A stretch of 64,000 bases of DNA from Shewanella pneumatophori (GTDB taxonomy: Bacteria > Pseudomonadota > Gammaproteobacteria > Enterobacterales > Shewanellaceae), in NCBI RefSeq assembly GCF_023283895.1, contig NZ_JAKILB010000001.1, forward strand, positions 124,001 to 188,000. Direction: 5' to 3'. A program made the translations under genes and the position numbers. Below, piece by piece: positions 1-9,426 of the stretch; the first letter of the stretch is position 1; every line of letters starts with the position of its first letter. The notes below the pieces were generated by a model, which saw only the letters and a list, made by a program, of their open reading frames with translations, searched no databases and had not been told where the DNA came from.

Positions 1-185
1 CGCTTCCAAAATAGCATAAAGCGCTTTTGTTCTAACACTTGGAAAACAACCTGCCAGCCGTCTTGAGCGTATTTATTCATCTCAGCTTCAATTTTCTGAA
101 TAGGTAAGCCACTAGCGCCTAGAAAGATAGTACCGCAGCCGCCTTCAACAATATGAACAACTTTGTATTCTGTATATTTTGTCAT
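1..185 (-). CDS. DUF4177-like protein, 3' end outside window
   Basis: The reading frame opens with ATG at 185 and runs leftward off the window edge without a stop, giving 61 residues that begin MTKYTEYKVVHIVEGG. The shape (a YKVV strand followed by an amphipathic helix with IEAEMNKYAQDGWQVV) is typical of DUF4177-type small proteins, which have no known function. The Gly/Cys-rich GGCGTIFLGASG segment lies between strand and helix. It reads away from the window, so nothing can be said of its downstream neighbours. Family assignment is from motif memory and is moderate. Confidence 0.6.
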   Translation of the reverse strand, partial: MTKYTEYKVVHIVEGGCGTIFLGASGLPIQKIEAEMNKYAQDGWQVVFQVLEQKRFMLFWK

Positions 186-286
186 TATTTATCAACCACA
201 TAAAAAACGCCGATGATAGCTGACTAGATCTATGGTTTCAATAGTAAGTTTATACTGAGTTGCATTTGCAAAACGGTGAGGCGATA

Positions 287-325
287 GGCAACCACAAACT
301 CGTATAACCTGAGTTTGTGGTTGCC
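287..325. terminator. Perfect 15-bp inverted repeat downstream of ydbL
   Basis: GGCAACCACAAACTC at 287-301 is exactly complementary to 311-325, with a 9-base loop. It lies between the ydbL stop and the DUF4177-like gene. Neither side carries a strong T tract, so it may be a transcription barrier or mRNA-protecting hairpin and not a textbook intrinsic terminator. Confidence 0.55.
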
Positions 326-386
326 CAAAAAATGGTTTTTGCGTGGAAAAATAACCTAAATCAAAATATCCTAAGCATTGTAGCTG

Positions 387-707
387 TTATTTTTTGACCC
401 ATTTACCGGACTTATTTTTAATGTAATGACCTTTTTTAGTGGCTTTAATTGCTTTTTCGGCCGCCAGTTTTGCCACATCATTGACTGTGATCTGATTTTT
501 CTTAGCTATCTTCTCATAATGGGCTTTGCGCTTAGCGTTGACAGAACTAACTACCGCGTTAGCTTCAGCTGAACTTTTTACTACGCCTAAGTAGCCATTA
601 AGCTGCTCACCAACGAGCCCTTGAGCTTTAGCATCTTGCAAAGAAATAGCAAAGGCATTAAAGCTAAGTACTAAGCCTGCAACAAGTACAAGTAATATAG
701 ACTTCAT
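387..707 (-). CDS. ydbL: YdbL family periplasmic protein (DUF1318)
   Basis: 106 residues with a cleavable signal peptide (MKSILLVLVAGLVLSFNAFA), so it is probably periplasmic. The mature part is helical and basic: LQDAKAQGLVGEQLNGYLGVV, then VNAKRKAHYEKIAKKNQITVNDVAKLAAEKAI, and a lysine-rich end. This matches YdbL (DUF1318), the small partner encoded with YdbH and YnbE in enterobacteria. It starts 24 bp after ynbE ends and has an AGGAG site six bases ahead of the ATG. Established work on E. coli places YdbH-YnbE in phospholipid transfer between membranes, with YdbL modulating the complex; the same role here is inference. Confidence 0.88.
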   Translation of the reverse strand: MKSILLVLVAGLVLSFNAFAISLQDAKAQGLVGEQLNGYLGVVKSSAEANAVVSSVNAKRKAHYEKIAKKNQITVNDVAKLAAEKAIKATKKGHYIKNKSGKWVKK

Positions 708-731
708 GGGGTTCTCCTATAATTCCTTTGC

Positions 732-980
732 TTAAAACAATTCGTCGTCAGACAAAAGTTGATCTAACTCTTTGTCGACTTTGATTTTTATTTCATGCTC
801 AATTTTAACATTAAGATTAATCACAATCGGTTTATCTGGTGGTTCAATTTTTACTGTTGGGCTACAAGCCACCAACGCATACGTCGCTATCACGACACTC
901 AACAGCACTCTAGCACTTTTTATGTTAGAGCTTTGATGAGTTATCTGCTTTTGATTTTTAGGATCATGCAATGTGCTCAT
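732..980 (-). CDS. ynbE: YnbE family outer-membrane lipoprotein
   Basis: 82 residues ending in an acidic tail (DQLLSDDELF). A hydrophobic segment followed by the lipobox LVAC places the lipidated cysteine near residue 39. The mature part starts SPTVKIEPPDKPIVINLNVKIEHE, the short beta-rich stretch typical of YnbE, which stacks on the C-terminal end of YdbH at the outer membrane in E. coli. The ATG is preceded by AAAGGA at good spacing, which supports the unusually long polar N-terminal region (about 24 residues) ahead of the hydrophobic segment. It is the middle gene of the ydbH-ynbE-ydbL operon. Confidence 0.87.
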   Translation of the reverse strand: MSTLHDPKNQKQITHQSSNIKSARVLLSVVIATYALVACSPTVKIEPPDKPIVINLNVKIEHEIKIKVDKELDQLLSDDELF

Positions 981-1081
981 TGGCTTATCCTTTCCTTATT
1001 CGCTTGGACTATATTGGGAACCATTAATTTATAAATATATAAAACAATAAAAACAACAGATTGTTAGGTTTTACCCGGTTG

Positions 1082-4000
1082 TTATTTTACAGCTCGCTCA
1101 ATTTGGTTCTGTAAATTATCACCAATCTGTAAACTTCTAAGTAACTGTAACATGTTCTCCTCTTGAGAGTAGTTAAAGTGAATAGGGCGCTCCATACCGC
1201 GGCTGCGACCTTTTACATTGACTTTAAGTATGGCATCACCGAGAGCGTTCATATCAAATGTGCTAGATAACTCAGAATAGTTAAGGTGCTCAAGTGTTGA
1301 AAATGCAAACTCTAGATAAGGTTGGCTTTGGCGCATTTGCTCCACTGCAGGGTTATTGCCAATAGCGATTAAACCGCCAGGTGCTCGAGCAGCAAGCTTT
1401 CCACCAATAACACTGGCTTTACCGTTATCAAGATTGACTGGCAAGACGCCATCAAAAATGCCTGTAGCATAAACACCAACTTGAGGTTGAATGGCCAATA
1501 GCTGCTCTAGATCTATTTGTTGCAATACAAAATATGCTGATGAAGGTTGTTTTAAATTTAACTCAAATTGCGGAATGAGCAGCTGACCACCAAGTAAATC
1601 CCCTTGTGCGGTAAGTGCAAAAGAAGCTTGTTTGACGCCCAGTAGTTGCTTAGCTAATGCAAGGTTATTGCTATCGCTTGTTTGTTGTTCTGCGGCTTTA
1701 GGGTCTAGCGTTGGTGTCTGGTTGATTGAGGTATTAGTTTGAGATTCAGTAGCAAAGTTTACAGCAGCTTCAGCGTTAATATCTGTGATAAGCACTCCTG
1801 GGTTAAACGCCAGTAGTGATAAGGCTATATTGTCACAATTAAATTCGCTTTTACGTTTATTGTCGCTATTTTGCTGCCAGTTAAAATTACATTGGGTGTC
1901 CATATTACCACCTTCAAATGGCAAATTGTTGATACTACCGGTTATATCTTTAACTTGTGGAATAAGACTTGCCGCAAAAGCTAATTGTTGATTTTTTTCA
2001 AGCTCATAGTGCATAGCAAATTCAGCATTGCCTTGGATATCAAGTGATTCAGGTAAGCTGTCTGTTTGACTGAGAAAAGCCAAGATAGGGGCGAATTCAC
2101 TACTAAACTGCCAATCGCCGGCTAGCGAAAAATACTTGATATTATGTTGTGGTGCCAGTTGATGTTGGCTAGTTAGGTTAAGATCATTTATTTGCCAGCT
2201 TTCATTAGTTTGAAGAGTTTGCTTATTTAAAGCTAGTACCTGCAGTAGTGAGATCTCGTCAAATTCGGCTAGCTTCTGTTTAATATGACGTCTTTTACTA
2301 AGCTTGCTCGGTTTATTCTTTTCTGCAATCCCATGCAAGCGACTTGAGCTTGTAGGCTCTAGTGGGCGGTTATAACCCGATTTATCTATGCGAACGTTTG
2401 ATATATCAATTGCTATCTGATTACTCAGCTTATGAGATAGTAGTTGCTGCGTAAGCGGGAGATTGAGCGCAGCTTGATCTTGGTTCTGCTGCGCAGTAAC
2501 CTCGCTCAAGGGGGCAGCTTTAGTGTAAGTTTTAGCATTAGCTGCTCGAGTCAATTGCTGGGATTCTGTAAATGAACGCAATATTAGTTTAGTTGGGGCT
2601 TGTAGATTAAAGCCTATGCTGGCAACTTTTAATGCGTATTGTTCTTCTAGCTCATTGTTAGTTACAATGTTGCTGCTTAAACCTGACACCTGATAACTAA
2701 ATGCTGGAATGCTTAATTGGTTCATGCTCAGCTGTTTGCTGGCGCTGAAATAGTCACTATTTGCGTTCATGCTAAAGCGATACTCAACTGGGGAGTCAAG
2801 GAGTAACTTGGTTTGATCTATGTGCAATGTGTTTGTTGCGGTTGAATGGGCTTTTAATGAAGTGCTATTAGCTGATTGAGGCAAATCAGGTTGAATTAAC
2901 TCAATTCCTTTACTTGTTTGCTGGGCGCCGCTTTTTATTTGAATATTAAAATCAGTGTTGGTGCCAGTTTGGCCTGCACTAAGATCTCCCGATAGGTTAA
3001 TTTCAGATTGATTGAAGTTAACTTGGTAAGGCAGTTTATTGAGGGATGGCCACAAACGGTTAAGTGTTAAAGCCTGATTATGCGATGCCTCAATATGCCA
3101 ATCGCCTTTTAGCAGGTAGTCTGAGTTAGCGTTATCTAAATGATAATGGAGGTCATTGACTGCGATTACCGCTCTTAATTTGCTGTCTTTTAGTTCTATT
3201 GATACAGCAGGTATGTGTAGCTTGTTTTCGGTAATTTTATAACTTAATCCTTGAGCTAGATTAATCAGCAAGTTAGGGCTCTGAATCGCTTGGTCTGGCT
3301 TGCTATTGACAATATTTGAATCGTCTATATTTGAATTGTCTAAGCTTAGTTGCTGATAAAGGTTGAGTAGCGCTTGTTCAAACGGTTTATCATTGAGTTT
3401 TTGTAGCAGATTTTTAAGTCGTTCATCACTGTTTACTGTGATGATTGTCGGATCAGTTTCCGACAATTTTGTGTCCAACCTAAGCGGTAGTGAAAACGGC
3501 TCTACAGTTAGAGTCGGCTCGGTAATATGCCCCGAAATATCAAAGCTTAGCCCCGATGAGCTATGTTGCTTTTTTTCACTGGTATCAAGACTCATTGGCC
3601 TTAGCAGTGTCTGCTCAAAATCATCAAAAACCAAACTCGCCTGACTTAACCTATGTTGCGAGCTGATTTGCGCTGTTTTTAAATTTAGCTTGAGTCTTGA
3701 GTCTAGATTGGCATGAAGTTGAATATGTTTGTCATCAATCTTTTCAACAAGCTCATATAGCGGTGCTAGTAAGCTCTGATATTGGTGATTATGGTTTACC
3801 TCGTTAGTACCGCTTATTACGTTGGTTTTATTAGCTAAAAGAAGTTGCTCACTTTGAGCTAGCTGACGGCTAAATGCTTGCAGTAAAGTTAAATCAATAT
3901 TGCTGCTAGCGCGCCATTCTGTTTCATTTAGGTCTGCAGAAAGTGTAAGCAGGGGCTTATTATTGATATAAATCTGGCTTTGAAGTTGTCTAAGCTTATT

Positions 4001-4543
4001 TAAGCTTAAGTTTTGTAAATCAACAGATAACTCAGACTCATTTATGCCTTTAAGGGTTAAATGAGTGTGGTTGACCTTAATATCTGGTAGTGAATCAAAA
4101 TTTAGGCCAACGGCTGGACCAGTGGCATGAGCGGCAGAACTTGACTGCCATAATGCACTGGGTGACAGTGCTACATCAACACGTTCAACGGATAGCGCCA
4201 ACAGATCATTGATCTCAAATGCCCAAGGTTGAGTGTTTTCATCAAACATTAGATTGAGATCTGTCAGGCGGATATCGGTGTTATCTACGCTGATTAACGC
4301 GCTTGCAATCTGCCATTGGGTAAAGCTTTTAGGAGCAAAACTGAGTTGGTGTATTTGAGTGTTATAAGCTGACAAGTATTGATTTGCCAGTTCGATAGTC
4401 ATTTTTTCATAAAACTTGAGTGTTACAGCAATAGCAATAGCAATGAGCAAGGCTATACAAAGCAATGATGTGACTAGATATCGGGTGGCTTTTTGTCGCC
4501 TGTTTAGTTTTACAGCCTGTTGCACTTGCCTGATCCCGTTCAT
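1082..4543 (-). CDS. ydbH: YdbH family AsmA-like intermembrane transport protein
   Basis: 1153 residues. Residues about 21-43 form one N-terminal membrane anchor (YLVTSLLCIALLIAIAIAVTL). The rest is a long periplasmic region rich in alternating polar/hydrophobic strands, as in the AsmA/TamB/YhdP/YdbH repeating beta-groove proteins. The C-terminal part contains the conserved DUF2125/dicarboxylate-transport-like segment (YATGIFDGVLPVNLDNGKASVIGGKLAARAPGG). E. coli YdbH is about 880 residues, so this one is clearly longer. In E. coli, YdbH with TamB and YhdP moves phospholipids to the outer membrane. It is the first gene of the leftward operon; the ribosome site before the ATG is weak. Confidence 0.9.
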   Translation of the reverse strand: MNGIRQVQQAVKLNRRQKATRYLVTSLLCIALLIAIAIAVTLKFYEKMTIELANQYLSAYNTQIHQLSFAPKSFTQWQIASALISVDNTDIRLTDLNLMFDENTQPWAFEINDLLALSVERVDVALSPSALWQSSSAAHATGPAVGLNFDSLPDIKVNHTHLTLKGINESELSVDLQNLSLNKLRQLQSQIYINNKPLLTLSADLNETEWRASSNIDLTLLQAFSRQLAQSEQLLLANKTNVISGTNEVNHNHQYQSLLAPLYELVEKIDDKHIQLHANLDSRLKLNLKTAQISSQHRLSQASLVFDDFEQTLLRPMSLDTSEKKQHSSSGLSFDISGHITEPTLTVEPFSLPLRLDTKLSETDPTIITVNSDERLKNLLQKLNDKPFEQALLNLYQQLSLDNSNIDDSNIVNSKPDQAIQSPNLLINLAQGLSYKITENKLHIPAVSIELKDSKLRAVIAVNDLHYHLDNANSDYLLKGDWHIEASHNQALTLNRLWPSLNKLPYQVNFNQSEINLSGDLSAGQTGTNTDFNIQIKSGAQQTSKGIELIQPDLPQSANSTSLKAHSTATNTLHIDQTKLLLDSPVEYRFSMNANSDYFSASKQLSMNQLSIPAFSYQVSGLSSNIVTNNELEEQYALKVASIGFNLQAPTKLILRSFTESQQLTRAANAKTYTKAAPLSEVTAQQNQDQAALNLPLTQQLLSHKLSNQIAIDISNVRIDKSGYNRPLEPTSSSRLHGIAEKNKPSKLSKRRHIKQKLAEFDEISLLQVLALNKQTLQTNESWQINDLNLTSQHQLAPQHNIKYFSLAGDWQFSSEFAPILAFLSQTDSLPESLDIQGNAEFAMHYELEKNQQLAFAASLIPQVKDITGSINNLPFEGGNMDTQCNFNWQQNSDNKRKSEFNCDNIALSLLAFNPGVLITDINAEAAVNFATESQTNTSINQTPTLDPKAAEQQTSDSNNLALAKQLLGVKQASFALTAQGDLLGGQLLIPQFELNLKQPSSAYFVLQQIDLEQLLAIQPQVGVYATGIFDGVLPVNLDNGKASVIGGKLAARAPGGLIAIGNNPAVEQMRQSQPYLEFAFSTLEHLNYSELSSTFDMNALGDAILKVNVKGRSRGMERPIHFNYSQEENMLQLLRSLQIGDNLQNQIERAVK

Positions 4544-4897
4544 TGCGTTCTAACAGTCACTCATTTGCCGAGTGTTGTTTGCTGAGTATTGTTTGCTCAG
4601 GAACTTTTAGTATAGTCCGCTGATTCTAACACCTTAATTCAGTAACGAAATAGACTAATTCAAGGCTTATAGGTTGTTCGGCAACATTAAGGACTACCGA
4701 TCAATGCCATGAAGATTGTGATGTAGCTCAAACAAAACCATTTATATGGCGATTTTTACCGATACAAGTTGAACCATTTGTTACTGATTTGCTCAACAGT
4801 GAGCGTTGCTGAGTAGTTTCGCTGTTCTTTTGGCTAAAAAGCTTTGTTAGCCGCAGAGCTATTTAGCCAGCAGTATTTAACAGAGAAGAGGTTCCCT

Positions 4898-5251
4898 TTG
4901 AAAAATTTTGCATGGTTATTAATTTTTGTTCCCGCTGTTTGTAGTTGCTTTTTAGTTGTGATGGCTATTTTGCATTACTTGCATGTTATTGAGAGTGCGA
5001 ATTTATTAGTCAATATGATGTTTGCATTACTGGGCTTAAATTTAGTGGCTGGTGTTGCCATTGCAATAAGAACATCAGGTAATTTGCCATATCTTTTATT
5101 TGGTAATTTACTGTTCTTTATTATTTTTGTGTTTTCTATAGCAACAGTGAACACACATAATTGTGACCATCACACAGCAGATAAAGCATCGCAATTTAGT
5201 TCGCCAATTTTGGGAAAAGAATTGGATTTTAGCGATTATGTTACTGAGTAA
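4898..5251 (+). CDS. Small inner-membrane protein of unknown function
   Basis: Using the TTG at 4898, which has an AGAAGAGG ribosome site just upstream, the product has 117 residues (MKNFAWLLIFVPAVC...). The frame stays open upstream to a TTG at 4844, but that start lacks a ribosome site. Three hydrophobic stretches (about residues 3-25, 34-55 and 63-84) predict three membrane helices. They are followed by a polar tail with a HNCDHHT cluster that could bind metal. I do not recognise a family. It stands alone and is followed by a strong hairpin. Confidence 0.6.
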   Translation: MKNFAWLLIFVPAVCSCFLVVMAILHYLHVIESANLLVNMMFALLGLNLVAGVAIAIRTSGNLPYLLFGNLLFFIIFVFSIATVNTHNCDHHTADKASQFSSPILGKELDFSDYVTE

Positions 5252-5312
5252 GTGTGGTGATGAATTCTGATGATAGCCAATAAAGTGACAAGCAAATGGT
5301 GAATATGTCTGT

Positions 5313-5348
5313 GTGTGAGCTTTGAATATTGTGTGAGCTTTGAATATT
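5313..5348. repeat. Tandem 18-bp direct repeat, two copies
   Basis: GTGTGAGCTTTGAATATT occurs at 5313-5330 and again immediately at 5331-5348 with no mismatch. It lies between the small membrane protein gene and its presumed terminator hairpin. A local slippage duplication is the simplest reading. Confidence 0.85.
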
Positions 5349-5374
5349 TGTGTGTGGCAAGCAAGGAGCCTAAA

Positions 5375-5415
5375 CGGTCAGCAGTGAAGTGAGTGAACTG
5401 CTGACCGGTATTTTT
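5375..5415 (+). terminator. Intrinsic terminator after small membrane protein gene
   Basis: CGGTCAGCAGT at 5375-5385 pairs perfectly with 5397-5407 (11 bp, 11-base loop), followed by GTATTTTTG on the plus strand. It suits rightward transcription from the upstream gene. Confidence 0.7.
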
Positions 5416-5471
5416 GATAATGCGAGTTAGGTTATAGCTGGTTAAATCGTTATATACCGCTAAGTATTATG

Positions 5472-6317
5472 CTATTTCCAGCGAATATGTGTGGTTAGCG
5501 TATGAGTTTCATTTGGCGCAAGCACTACTTTATCTTCAAGTACGTTAGCGGCTTCTAAACAAACCATGGTGAGGTAATCATCGCTATTAAAACGAGATAA
5601 ACGCACTGACTTGTCAATCCAAGGGTTCCAGAGCACTGCGCTTGTACTATTTTCGCGGCTTACTTCAATGATTCCATCTGGTGTGTGTAGCTCTTGTGTT
5701 TCACCTAGGTCAGTATATACGCGGTCAGTTTCACGAGTGAAGTCGACGCCATCTTGCTCTTGCGCAAATGGCCCATTTCCAAACTCGATGAACTTAGAGC
5801 CTGTAAAACCAGAAGCTTTTAATTGATGAATATCTTCAATTGGGAAATAGGTGTGTAATGCTTGGGTTAAGCTGATTTCATAGTCACTTTTATTGATATT
5901 AACTAGGCTAACGCTTAGCGTATCACTTAAGGTCATTAATACTTCAACTTCAGTGTCGTGAGGCCAATATTGTTTATCTTCTTCACTGACTTTTAGTGTA
6001 AATTTTAGATCGACCACTTGATCACGCATTTTTACAGACTCGAGCGACCAAAGACGAGTTCGAGCGAAACCATGCTGCGGAAAGTCTGGATTGTCAGACA
6101 TACCAAACCAAGGCCAACATACTGGGATCCCACCTCTAATACCATTACCAGGCTCATAATCATCAGCACTTGAAACCCACAGTAATGGTTTTTTGCCTAC
6201 AGGCTCAAAATAATCAATTTGTGCACCTTGCAGGAAAATCCGAGCTTTACATAAAGGCGTATTAACGTCGACGTAGTCTAATCCATTAGCATGTTTTTTG
6301 GTGGTGACCGAACCCAT
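5472..6317 (-). CDS. yeaD: D-hexose-6-phosphate mutarotase (aldose 1-epimerase family)
   Basis: Interconverts alpha and beta anomers of hexose 6-phosphates in the cytoplasm. The family signature is clear: LLWVSSADDYEPGNGIRGGIPVCWPWFG, then PQHGFAR (catalytic His region), ALHTYFPIEDI (second His), and VLWNPW near the C-terminus. The frame is open up to 6434, but the ATG at 6317 (MGSVTTKKHANG) has AAAGGA nine bases upstream and gives 281 residues, close to YeaD. It is monocistronic, facing away from the acyl-CoA dehydrogenase across a 377-bp gap in which I see no other gene. Confidence 0.9.
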   Translation of the reverse strand: MGSVTTKKHANGLDYVDVNTPLCKARIFLQGAQIDYFEPVGKKPLLWVSSADDYEPGNGIRGGIPVCWPWFGMSDNPDFPQHGFARTRLWSLESVKMRDQVVDLKFTLKVSEEDKQYWPHDTEVEVLMTLSDTLSVSLVNINKSDYEISLTQALHTYFPIEDIHQLKASGFTGSKFIEFGNGPFAQEQDGVDFTRETDRVYTDLGETQELHTPDGIIEVSRENSTSAVLWNPWIDKSVRLSRFNSDDYLTMVCLEAANVLEDKVVLAPNETHTLTTHIRWK

Positions 6318-6694
6318 GAGGTGTTGTCCTTTCAAAGCGTTATCATGAATAGTGCGACTTAGCTTACCCCGTTTTTCTGGGCGAGATAAGCATTCTTTTA
6401 CACGTATTTGCGGTAATGCTGTTCTCTTGAGCAAACAAAAGAGATTGGAGAGGCAAATGACTCTACTGTGTTTGTAAATCCCTACGAATTTAACATGATA
6501 TTAGGCTATCTGTTGGCACTGTATGGATATGCTAGTTTCGCTGCTCCTTTCTTATCAATTCGAGAATATTCCTAGATAGTTACTGGCCAAAAAATAGCTG
6601 TGTTTTTGTGCAAACTTGGTTATGGTGGTTAAAAGGTGGTCAGAGCACCGACCATTAATTATAAAAATTATTTATAAGAACAAGGGATCTCTTT

Positions 6695-8485
6695 ATGCCT
6701 ATCTACCAAGCGCCAATACGTGATTATCAGTTTATTTTGAGTGAATTACTCAACGTCTATCAACAGCCAGAGTTGCAAGGCTTTGATGAGTTTGATCCAG
6801 AGTTGATTGATGCGGTGCTGCAAGGTGTAGCTGATTTTACAACTGATATCATGTTGCCTTTAAATGGTAGTGGCGATTTAGAGGGCTGCCGTTTACAAGA
6901 TGGTAAGGTTATTACTCCAAAAGGTTTTAGTGATGCTTACCAGCAATATATCGATAATGGCTGGGCAACCTTAACCTGTGATCCTGAATATGGCGGCCAA
7001 GGATTACCTGAAGTGATTGGCGTCTTTGCCACTGAAATGAAAACTTCAACCAATATGGCTTTTGCCATGTATCCCGGTTTAACCCACGGCGCTTATGCAG
7101 CTATTCACGCCCATGGCAGTGATAGTTTAAAAGCTAAATATTTAGACAAATTGGTCAGTGGTGAATGGACTGGAACCATGAACTTGACAGAATCTCATGC
7201 TGGGACAGATCTGGCGTTATTACGCACTAAGGCAACGCCTTTGGCTGACGGAGAGTTCGCTATCAGCGGTGAGAAGATCTTTATTTCATCGGGTGATCAT
7301 GATCTGACTGACAATATTATTCACCTGGTATTGGCAAGATTGCCAGACGCTCCTGAAGGAGTGAAGGGGATCTCTTTATTTGTGGTACCTAAAGTATTAA
7401 TTAATGAAGACGGTTCGTTAGGGCAATTAAACCAGCTAAAAGCTTCGAGTCTTGAGCATAAAATGGGGATCCATGGTAACTCGACTTGTGTGATGAATTT
7501 TGATGGTGCTATTGGCGAGCTGGTGGGCGAGCCGCATCAAGGTTTACGCGCTATGTTTACCATGATGAATCAAGCAAGGCTTGGTGTTGGTTTACAGGGG
7601 CTAGGTGTGTCTGAAATTGCCTATCAAAATGCCCTTGCGTATGCACAAGATAGAATTCAAGGTCGCGCGTTAAGTGGCGTGAAACAAGCTGAGCAAGCAG
7701 CTGATCCTATATTGGTGCATGGCGATGTGCGACGTATGTTGTTGGCGCAAAAATCGTTTAATCAAGGTACTCGTGCACTTATGGGGCAACAAGCGCTGTG
7801 GCTTGATGAATCTGAGCGCCACTCTGACCCTCTACAAGTTAAAGCAGCATCAAAATTGGCTGCATTGTTTACGCCTATCGTTAAGGGCTTTGTAACCGAA
7901 CAGGGGTTTAAAGCCTGCGTTGATGCACAGCAAGTATTTGGTGGCCATGGTTATATCCATGAATGGGGCATGGAGCAATTTGTGCGTGATAGTAGAATTG
8001 CGATGATTTACGAAGGCACTAATGGCGTGCAAGCACTGGATCTTATTGGTCGTAAAGTATTAGCTGATAAAGGCGCGACACTTAAACTGTGGTCAGAGTT
8101 GGTTAAAACCTTAATAGAGCGCAATATAAAAAATCAAGCGATGAAACCTTATATCGAGGGCTTAATGGCCTCTGCGGCAGATCTTGAAAAGGCAACAGGC
8201 TATATCGTTGCAAAAGCGGCTAAAAATCCTGATCTAATTGGTGCGGCCTCTATGGCTTATTTACAAATATTTGGCATCACAGCATTAGCTTGGATGTGGA
8301 CACGTACAGCTGAAAAAGCCTTACAGTGCCTTGAGAATGGTGCTGACGACAGTGAGTTTTATCAAGATAAATTGGCAACGGCAAAGTTTTTCATGCACTA
8401 CTGGGCGGTACAAACTACAAGTTTAGTTAAGCAAATTGAGTTGGCTAGTAGCGATATTGTGGAGTTTGAAGATAGGGCTTTTTAA
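6695..8485 (+). CDS. Acyl-CoA dehydrogenase with extended C-terminal domain (DmdC-like size)
   Basis: A 596-residue FAD-dependent acyl-CoA dehydrogenase. Visible are the N-terminal helical domain, the FAD-contacting MNLTESHAGTDLALLRTKA segment, the beta domain with GEKIFISSGDHD, and FGGHGYIHEWGMEQFVRDSRIAMIYEGTNG, whose Glu is the expected catalytic base. After about residue 455 there is a further helical domain (Acyl-CoA_dh_C type), as in DmdC-like 3-methylmercaptopropionyl-CoA dehydrogenases and other 590-600-residue enzymes. The substrate cannot be read from sequence: DMSP breakdown is possible in a marine organism, but no other dmd gene is nearby. The ATG has AGGGA at good spacing. Confidence 0.9.
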   Translation: MPIYQAPIRDYQFILSELLNVYQQPELQGFDEFDPELIDAVLQGVADFTTDIMLPLNGSGDLEGCRLQDGKVITPKGFSDAYQQYIDNGWATLTCDPEYGGQGLPEVIGVFATEMKTSTNMAFAMYPGLTHGAYAAIHAHGSDSLKAKYLDKLVSGEWTGTMNLTESHAGTDLALLRTKATPLADGEFAISGEKIFISSGDHDLTDNIIHLVLARLPDAPEGVKGISLFVVPKVLINEDGSLGQLNQLKASSLEHKMGIHGNSTCVMNFDGAIGELVGEPHQGLRAMFTMMNQARLGVGLQGLGVSEIAYQNALAYAQDRIQGRALSGVKQAEQAADPILVHGDVRRMLLAQKSFNQGTRALMGQQALWLDESERHSDPLQVKAASKLAALFTPIVKGFVTEQGFKACVDAQQVFGGHGYIHEWGMEQFVRDSRIAMIYEGTNGVQALDLIGRKVLADKGATLKLWSELVKTLIERNIKNQAMKPYIEGLMASAADLEKATGYIVAKAAKNPDLIGAASMAYLQIFGITALAWMWTRTAEKALQCLENGADDSEFYQDKLATAKFFMHYWAVQTTSLVKQIELASSDIVEFEDRAF

Positions 8486-8545
8486 ACGCAGCTTTAAATC
8501 AGTCAATTTAAGCTGCTTTTAACAACTAACGCTTGATTGAAGATG

Positions 8546-8582
8546 GCACCTTATAACCCTAACCTGGTTTGAGGTGCTTTTT
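8546..8582 (+). terminator. Terminator after acyl-CoA dehydrogenase gene
   Basis: GCACCT at 8546-8551 pairs with AGGTGC at 8572-8577, with a further AACC/GGTT pairing inside. A TTTTTG tract follows on the plus strand. Confidence 0.65.
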
Positions 8583-8723
8583 GTTTTTTGCTGCAGCTGC
8601 GATTGGTATTAGACATTGCCATGCCAACTAAGCTAACCTTGGCGCACCTTACCAACTGCGCCTTTCAGTGCAGTATTTACAACAATAAACAGCGATGGCT
8701 GTATTCATTTTATTAGGATAGAC

Positions 8724-9410
8724 ATGCAGTATAAATGGGTACTTTTTGACGCTGATGAGACCTTGTTTCACTTCGATGCTTTTCAAGGCTTGCAGCTAAT
8801 GTTTTCACGATTTGACGTAGATTTTAGCCGTCAAGATTTTGCCCACTATCAAAAGGTTAATCAGCCTCTTTGGGTTGATTACCAAGATGGCAAATTAACC
8901 GCTCAGGAGTTGCAAAATATTCGCTTTACAGAATGGGCGCAAAAACTCACGGTTTCAACCCAAGAGTTAAACAGTAGTTTTTTAAGTGCAATGGCAGACA
9001 TTTGTCAGTTGCTTCCTGGTGCGCAAGAGCTTATTGACTCACTGACTGGCCGAGTCAATATGGGGATCATCACCAACGGTTTTACTGAATTGCAAAGCGT
9101 GCGTTTACAAAAGGTCGGTTTAGTCGATAGATTCTCGCCATTGGTGATCTCAGAAGAGGTGGGCATAGCTAAACCTGATGTCGGCATTTTTAACCATGCA
9201 CTCTCTTTGATGGGCAACCCTGATAAAAGCTCAGTATTAATGGTCGGCGATAATCCACACTCGGATATTTTGGGTGGCATTAATGCAGGTATTCATACCT
9301 GTTGGCTTAATAGTAATGGCGCTGAAAAGCCCCATGATATTAATCCGCACTACCAAGTAAGCACCTTGTGTGAACTACGGGAGATCTTAAGCTGTAAACA
9401 AAGTGCTTAA
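8724..9410 (+). CDS. yjjG: Pyrimidine 5'-nucleotidase YjjG (HAD family)
   Basis: A 228-residue HAD-superfamily phosphatase. Motif I is FDADETLF (nucleophile Asp plus acid/base Asp), motif II ITNG, motif III the lysine of GIAKPDVG, and motif IV GDNPHSDILGG. The helical cap between motifs I and II and the length match YjjG, a house-cleaning nucleotidase acting on dUMP, UMP and non-canonical pyrimidine nucleotides. An AGGATAGAC ribosome site precedes the ATG. It ends 16 bp before the stop of the convergent methyltransferase gene. Confidence 0.9.
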   Translation: MQYKWVLFDADETLFHFDAFQGLQLMFSRFDVDFSRQDFAHYQKVNQPLWVDYQDGKLTAQELQNIRFTEWAQKLTVSTQELNSSFLSAMADICQLLPGAQELIDSLTGRVNMGIITNGFTELQSVRLQKVGLVDRFSPLVISEEVGIAKPDVGIFNHALSLMGNPDKSSVLMVGDNPHSDILGGINAGIHTCWLNSNGAEKPHDINPHYQVSTLCELREILSCKQSA

Positions 9411-9426
9411 TTGCCAGTAATCACCT

